A DNA stretch of 9,454 nt from Fibrobacterales bacterium (GTDB lineage: Bacteria; Fibrobacterota; Fibrobacteria; Fibrobacterales; Fibrobacteraceae). Each line of letters opens with the position of its first letter. Position 1 is the first letter of the stretch. Under the pieces are notes generated by a model. It made no database searches and was not told where the DNA came from. It was given only the letters and a program-made list of their open reading frames with translations. The position numbers were made by a program, and so were the translations under genes. Below are positions 5,986 through 9,454 of this stretch, piece after piece. The DNA is taken from NCBI GenBank assembly GCA_025997455.1, contig BNUP01000085.1:1-9454 (forward strand), written 5' to 3'.

Positions 5986-6014
5986 AATTTAGAAAAATTT
6001 TTTGTGTTTGTCAA
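5986..6014 (-). promoter_or_regulatory. metQ: predicted sigma70-type promoter for metQNI
   Basis: On the minus strand TTGACA (6014-6009), a perfect -35 consensus, is followed after exactly 17 bases by TAAATT (5991-5986), which matches the -10 consensus at 4 of 6 positions. It is about 55 bases upstream of the metQ start, in the right direction. The placement fits well, but the surroundings are AT-rich and the call is unproven. Confidence 0.5.
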
Positions 6015-6191
6015 GTGTGGAATGTAGAAAAATGTGTAATTGACAAATATTGTTAAAAATTTTTGGATGATAGCAAATCCACAACCTCACACATTTCAAA
6101 TTGAAACATTATTCTTTATCAAATTTGTTTCATTTTGGAACAAACTATTAAATATATGGCTAAATTTTGATAGAATCGCCATTTTTATATT

Positions 6192-6244
6192 TGGCATAGA
6201 TTATGCTGTTATATGCTATTTATATAATTATGCTATTATATAAT
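6192..6244 (+). promoter_or_regulatory. AT-rich promoter region with TATGCT repeats, upstream of the two unknown genes
   Basis: Two perfect TATAAT hexamers (6223-6228 and 6239-6244) lie 30-50 bases before the ATG at 6274, neither with a good -35. A 15-nt direct repeat with one mismatch (ATTATGCTGTTATAT at 6200-6214 and ATTATGCTATTATAT at 6227-6241) overlaps them, with a third TATGCT at 6212. TGGCAT-N5-ATGC at 6192-6206 also fits the GG-N10-GC spacing of sigma54 promoters. The rest of the 341-nt gap (5933-6273) holds the divergent metQ promoter and AT-rich sequence with no credible gene. Confidence 0.35.
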
Positions 6245-6273
6245 CAGTGTAACAATTGAAAATAGGTAATACT

Positions 6274-6819
6274 ATGGAAAACAAAAAAGAAAACAGCAAT
6301 TACTTTGACCTGCTCAATAAACTTGGGCGAACAAATTCATTCTTACAACCTGATGCTACAAGGGTGGAGAAACCAAATGCACCATACAGTTCGAGTTTTT
6401 TAGATGCAGTTATCTCTTTGCCAAAATCAAGTAGCAAAGATACTACTAACAATCTGAATATACTCGACTTTGTCGCAAATAGCGATTCTTTGCCAAATTC
6501 AAGCAGTAAAGATACCGTCAAAAAACACAAAATTGACTCATCTACTCAAGAAACTGCGTCAACAAGTTTAACTGGAGATGAAAATCTAGATTGGCTAATG
6601 GACAAATGGGGAATAACAAATCCTAAAGTTAGAGATATTTGTCAACGAAGGATTCAACTTCAAGAAATACAGAAGACAGTACCTTATGGTGAAGAAGAAT
6701 GGCTTGACGCATTTTATAAGATAGAAAAGATTAATGCGGATATTGACAAGCAAGGCTTTGGAGTAGCACTAAAAATGATAAATCAATTTATGAATGGATA
6801 CGGAAAAGCGTTAAAATAG
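6274..6819 (+). CDS. hypothetical protein with repeated SLPxSSSKDT motif
   Basis: The product has 181 residues from the ATG at 6274 (TAGGT about 8 bases upstream); a TTG at 6256 would add six residues but has no better signal. There is no signal peptide or membrane segment. Residues 1-100 are rich in Ser, Asn, Asp and Lys and probably disordered. They contain a duplicated block: FLDAVISLPKSSSKDT (42-57) and ILDFVANSDSLPNSSSKDT (63-81), with a looser FDLLNKL near the N-terminus. Residues 102-181 look like a helical domain (ENLDWLMDKWGI, VRDICQRRIQLQEIQ, EEEWLDAFYKIEKI, ALKMINQFMNGYGKALK). I do not recognise a family. The base composition is clearly lower in G+C than the met genes. The next gene starts 7 bases after the stop, so the two are probably co-transcribed. 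Confidence 0.75.
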   Translation: MENKKENSNYFDLLNKLGRTNSFLQPDATRVEKPNAPYSSSFLDAVISLPKSSSKDTTNNLNILDFVANSDSLPNSSSKDTVKKHKIDSSTQETASTSLTGDENLDWLMDKWGITNPKVRDICQRRIQLQEIQKTVPYGEEEWLDAFYKIEKINADIDKQGFGVALKMINQFMNGYGKALK

Positions 6820-6826
6820 AGGGTTT

Positions 6827-7504
6827 ATGCGTAAAAAAATACTTCTTGTGGTTTTACTTTTTGCGTTACTGATAACAGCATTAGCAATTTACCATAGGGA
6901 GTATATCTCGGCATATTTCTTTGTTATCACCACAAAAACACAATTTGATGCGAATGAGCATAAAGACGATTTTACTAAAACTTGGGATTTTGTGTGTACC
7001 TACAGTAGAGAGCGTAATGAAAATACATACGCTTTTTCATGCTTTTCCGAATTAGACAAAATTGCGTTTGAGTTTATGAGAGATACTCGCGGAAATCCGA
7101 GTAGACGCACAGAAAGAACAAAATGCAATTATTACGAATATCATAACCTTAGGCAAGAGGCAAATAATTATTCTGCAGAAAAAATGGTTTTAGGCGGTGA
7201 AGTTGACTATTATCCCGGTAAAAAGTATTCTGCAATCACAACCGATTTGGGAAATGCTTATTTTGCAATGGATAGTATTTTGAATGTTCTTATGATGAAT
7301 ATAGATTGTAATAATGTATCGGTTGCAATTTATCCTGAGAGTAAATCTATTGATTTACCAAAAACATTTCAAAAATTGCAAAAGATTTTACCAAAATGCA
7401 CGCAACCAAAAGAAGAACTCATCGACTTGGCAAAATTTAGAACCGACTGCAATTTCAAAAGCATAGGCAAACCCGTGCAAGATAGCGATAGCACTCAAAA
7501 TTAG
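6827..7504 (+). CDS. hypothetical membrane-anchored or exported cysteine-containing protein
   Basis: The product has 225 residues. The ATG is preceded by AGAGGG overlapping the stop codon of the gene before it. Residues 1-4 are basic (MRKK) and residues 5-22 are a single hydrophobic segment (ILLVVLLFALLITALAIY), an uncleaved anchor or signal peptide. The rest appears to be a periplasmic domain with six cysteines (CTY at 57, CFS at 72, then TKC, IDC, PKC and TDC), an even number that would allow disulfides. No catalytic motif or known family is recognisable. The segment is AT-rich like its partner. The last residues (PVQDSDSTQN) are polar, and the stop is 5 bases before a palindrome shared with position 911. 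It could be the membrane partner of the upstream soluble protein; this is inference from gene order only. Confidence 0.75.
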   Translation: MRKKILLVVLLFALLITALAIYHREYISAYFFVITTKTQFDANEHKDDFTKTWDFVCTYSRERNENTYAFSCFSELDKIAFEFMRDTRGNPSRRTERTKCNYYEYHNLRQEANNYSAEKMVLGGEVDYYPGKKYSAITTDLGNAYFAMDSILNVLMMNIDCNNVSVAIYPESKSIDLPKTFQKLQKILPKCTQPKEELIDLAKFRTDCNFKSIGKPVQDSDSTQN

Positions 7505-7509
7505 GTTCT

Positions 7510-7526
7510 CTCGTGCGGAGCACGAG
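7510..7526. repeat. perfect 7-bp palindrome just past the unknown gene pair
   Basis: CTCGTGC-GGA-GCACGAG is a tight hairpin whose sequence matches the core of the 904-935 palindrome except for one missing base. It sits five bases after the stop codon but is not followed by T residues. It is best read as the left end of the second repeat cluster, with possible terminator use. Confidence 0.6.
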
Positions 7527-7550
7527 TATGACACTACCTCCATCTCCCGC

Positions 7551-7622
7551 CTTAGATTGACAGAAAAAAAATGAATAAGTTAGTCTGTACAGTCGCCTAT
7601 CGGCTTGGTGTCCCGCCTGCAC
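7551..7622 (+). repeat. 72-nt dispersed repeat, copy B
   Basis: It matches 941-1012 at 69 of 72 positions in the same orientation. After the shared end (GTGTCCCGCCTGCAC) the copies diverge at once: here GCCGAGTTCTCCACACC follows, whereas copy A continues GGGAATGACAATCC. The sharp boundary suggests a defined unit. Confidence 0.85.
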
Positions 7623-7742
7623 TGCCGAGTTCTCCACACCCCACACGCCACACCCTATACCCCACCCTGCAATGCAAAGTAAAATTAACAAGGGAACGCG
7701 GTGTGTGCCGAGCGCACCACACCAAGCAAAGCGACTGGACAG
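7585..7742. repeat. inverted repeat around a C/A-rich tract
   Basis: The end of the 72-nt unit (CTGTACAGTCGC then GCTTGGTGT, 7585-7611) recurs inverted at 7719-7742, where the complement reads CTGTCCAGTCGC-TTT-GCTTGGTGT. A smaller hairpin, GGTGTGTGC (7700-7708) with GCACCACACC (7714-7723), adjoins the right arm. The arms could fold the 107-nt interior into a large hairpin. Confidence 0.6.
7631..7680 (+). repeat. 50-nt C/A-rich direct repeat, first copy
   Basis: It starts TCTCCACACCCCACACGCC and ends CCTGCAATGCAAAGT. It matches 7910-7959 at 47 of 50 positions, with 40 of 41 in the first part. The interior is built of degenerate YAYACCC heptamers. Confidence 0.85.
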
Positions 7743-7822
7743 CGTAGAATAGAGACTATTGTTTGATTATTTTATTTATTGCTGTCAAAAAAAATCCATC
7801 ATTTTCCCTTGCAATTCTAAAA

Positions 7823-7881
7823 GGGCGAATACTATTCGCCCCTACAATGATACGGGCGGGTTAAAAACCACGCCCCTACAA
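7823..7881 (+). repeat. paired palindrome module, copy B
   Basis: GGGCGAAT-ACT-ATTCGCCC (7823-7841) is identical to 1034-1052 and is followed by the same CCTACAATGATACGG spacer. The second palindrome is degraded here (GCGGGTTAAAAACCACGCC) with one inserted base compared with copy A. Confidence 0.8.
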
Positions 7882-7909
7882 ACTCTACTCCCAACTTTAC
7901 ACTTTCAAC

Positions 7910-7959
7910 TCTCCACACCCCACACGCCACACCCTATACCCCATCCTGCACTGCCAAGT
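7910..7959 (+). repeat. 50-nt C/A-rich direct repeat, second copy
   Basis: This is the second copy of the 7631-7680 unit, 279 bases downstream. It is preceded by CAACTTTACACTTTCAACTC, the tract also found at 3700. Its right end overlaps a TGCACT-GCCA-AGTGCA palindrome (7947-7962), and it lies just before the next gene. Confidence 0.85.
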
Positions 7960-7984
7960 GCATTTTCTACATTCCCCTACAACT

Positions 7985-9454
7985 ATGCGTTCTTTTTCCA
8001 CAGCGTTGAGTATTTTTATCATTGCGATTATAAGCGTGGTGTTCTGTTCTGCGTTTTTAATATTTTATCAATCGGCAAAAAGCGAATTGGAAAGCGAAAT
8101 TTTTAAGAGAAAACAGAGCGAGATGAACGCGGCGATAGCACATATTGAAACTTCAATAGCAAGTGTGGAGGCATCGGTAAATCGCTCGGTTTTTATAGCA
8201 AAGGAGCATTTGAGCACCCCCGAAACTTTTAAGAAAACTCTTCGTTCTATGCTGAAGACAAATCCCAATATTTACGGTGCCTGTATTGCAATTGAACCGT
8301 ATTATCTGCATAAAAAAAGCAAATATTTTATGCCGTATATGTATAATAAAGATTCGGAGATTTACGAAATTGACAACGCCGGCAATGATACGAACAATTA
8401 TTTTTTACAGGAATGGTATACGGTTCCGAAACGGATAAATATGAGTTATTGGAGCGAACCGTATTTCGATAAAGGAGTCGGCAATACCTTTATGGTTACT
8501 TATTCCCAAGTTCTCAATGATGCAAGCGATAATTTTTACGGAGTGGTTACCGGCGACATTGAACTTTCTCGATTTACGCGTTTAATAGATTCGGCAGATT
8601 TCAACAGCAGAGCAACCGTAAAACTCATAAGCAGGAACGGCGAACTCTTGGCGGGCGGCTCAAAGGCACTTCCCGACAGCGTGGAAAAAATGGAGTTCAG
8701 TGCGATAATTCCGGAAACAGGTTGGCAAATATTTATGCAAATTCCGCAATCCGAGATAGATAAAGTTCTTTTTGAGATGTCTAAAACTGCAATATTCACA
8801 ATGGTTACGGGTTTGACGGTTCTGTTTGTGTTTGTGTTTTTAGTGATTCGTTCAACTGCCGCACCAATTAAAACTTTTGCAGATATTGCAAATCAAATTG
8901 CAAACGGTGATTTTAATGTTGAAGTTCCGATTATTTCGCATAGAGACGAGTTCGACAAACTCACTAAGGCTTTTGTGTTTATGCAGGAGTCGCTTAGAGA
9001 TTACATTCAGCAGTTAAAATTTACGCTGACAAAACAGCAGGCTGTGGAAAAGGAATTGCAAATTGCACGGACTATTCAAATGAATATGCTCCCGAAAAAT
9101 TTTGAAGTAATGGTAAATATCGCAGGGAAATTGAGCACGGAAAAATCGTGCAGTACGAGTTTTGATATTTTTGCTGACTTGCACCCTGCAAAGGAAGTTG
9201 GGGGCGACCTATACGACTTTTCAATAAAAGATGATAAACTGTTTTTTTGCATAGGCGATGTGTCGGGTAAGGGTGTTCCCGCCGCGCTGTTTATGACCGT
9301 TGCCTGTTCACTGTTCCGCGCCGCATACCGAACCTTCGATGATCCCGTGAAAATCACCGATTCGATTAACAATTCGATTATCGGGCAAAATGATTCCGAT
9401 ATGTTCGTAACTATGTTTGTGGGCGTGTATGATAGGAGTAGCGAAAAATTGAAC
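7985..9454 (+). CDS. Cache-HAMP-PP2C sensor phosphatase (RsbU/SpoIIE type), 3' end outside window
   Basis: The frame is open from the ATG at 7985 to the right edge: 490 codons without a stop. A first TM segment (about 7-28) is followed by a periplasmic Cache-type sensor region (about 60-260) with W144, WSEPYFD at 156-162, MVTYSQ and GVVTGDI at 186-192. A second TM segment is at about 269-291. A HAMP linker begins APIKTFADIANQIANGDF at 293 and ends near 345, and a coiled segment runs into IARTIQMNMLP at 360-370. The PP2C-like domain shows GGDLYDF with D408 and GDVSGKGVPAALFM with D425, the expected metal ligands. Such proteins sense an extracellular ligand and dephosphorylate anti-sigma-factor antagonists (STAS proteins) in partner-switching pathways. 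The partner and the C-terminus are not in view. No ribosome-binding site is evident; the start was chosen because it gives a proper membrane anchor. Confidence 0.92.
   Translation, partial: MRSFSTALSIFIIAIISVVFCSAFLIFYQSAKSELESEIFKRKQSEMNAAIAHIETSIASVEASVNRSVFIAKEHLSTPETFKKTLRSMLKTNPNIYGACIAIEPYYLHKKSKYFMPYMYNKDSEIYEIDNAGNDTNNYFLQEWYTVPKRINMSYWSEPYFDKGVGNTFMVTYSQVLNDASDNFYGVVTGDIELSRFTRLIDSADFNSRATVKLISRNGELLAGGSKALPDSVEKMEFSAIIPETGWQIFMQIPQSEIDKVLFEMSKTAIFTMVTGLTVLFVFVFLVIRSTAAPIKTFADIANQIANGDFNVEVPIISHRDEFDKLTKAFVFMQESLRDYIQQLKFTLTKQQAVEKELQIARTIQMNMLPKNFEVMVNIAGKLSTEKSCSTSFDIFADLHPAKEVGGDLYDFSIKDDKLFFCIGDVSGKGVPAALFMTVACSLFRAAYRTFDDPVKITDSINNSIIGQNDSDMFVTMFVGVYDRSSEKLN

Noticed and set aside
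5933..6040. SAM riboswitch or MetJ operator ahead of metQ
   Set aside because: Met genes often carry one, but the leader shows no SAM-box core or AGACGTCT-type repeats; only a 6-bp inverted repeat is visible.
6040..6243. 67-residue plus-strand reading frame before the unknown gene pair
   Set aside because: It has a TTG start without a ribosome-binding site, lies in very AT-rich DNA, overlaps the promoter region and has low-complexity hydrophobic content.
7947..7970. TGCACT-GCCA-AGTGCA followed by TTTT as an intrinsic terminator
   Set aside because: The stem is only 6 bp, it overlaps the repeat unit, and the T-run is short; it also lies just before a start codon.
7759..8106. 115-residue plus-strand reading frame
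   Set aside because: It crosses the repeats and overlaps the phosphatase gene in another frame; the overlapping Cache-HAMP-PP2C frame is clearly the real one.

Overview
The window looks like chromosomal DNA from a Fibrobacterota-type or related Gram-negative bacterium. The clue is a FISUMP-domain protein at the left edge, a family named after its expansion in Fibrobacter succinogenes but also common in Bacteroidota. A flagellar export-gate gene (fliR) argues against a strictly non-flagellated genus such as Fibrobacter itself. The taxonomic call is inference; there is no rRNA or tRNA here.

Layout. (1) Positions 3-656 (+): 3' end of a surface-type FISUMP protein with a short collagen-like stretch, then a strong nested stem-loop. 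(2) Positions 698-1165: gene-free and packed with REP-like palindromes and dispersed repeat modules. (3) Positions 1166-3514 (-): a three-gene block transcribed floA (flotillin-like scaffold), an unknown single-TM protein, then fliR; the last two overlap at TAATG. (4) Positions 3530-3722: a C/A-rich repeat with a GGGTGTR heptamer run in the floA leader. (5) Positions 3730-5932 (-): a complete methionine-type ABC importer transcribed metQ, metN, metI, with a recognisable promoter ahead of metQ. (6) Positions 6030-7504: a visibly AT-rich segment with two unknown, closely spaced genes (+), one for a soluble repeat-bearing protein and one for a membrane-anchored cysteine-rich protein. (7) Positions 7505-7984: a second gene-free repeat cluster carrying the same modules as region 2. 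(8) Positions 7985-9454 (+): the first 490 codons of a Cache-HAMP-PP2C (RsbU-type) sensor phosphatase that runs off the right edge.

How the parts relate. The met genes form one uptake system, with a binding protein whose lipobox cysteine is replaced by serine and an ATPase without the C-terminal sensing domain. FloA and FliR are both membrane organisation or export components and seem to share a transcript, possibly fed by read-through from metI since no terminator is visible between metI and floA. The two AT-rich genes are probably co-transcribed and may be an acquired module of unknown function.

The most distinctive signal not explained by genes is the family of composite repeats. The same few modules (a 72-nt unit, a GGGCGAAT/ATTCGCCC palindrome pair, a TTTCAACTTTACAC tract and a YACACCC heptamer tract) recur in different orders at three loci. 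Two of these loci lie directly in front of start codons.
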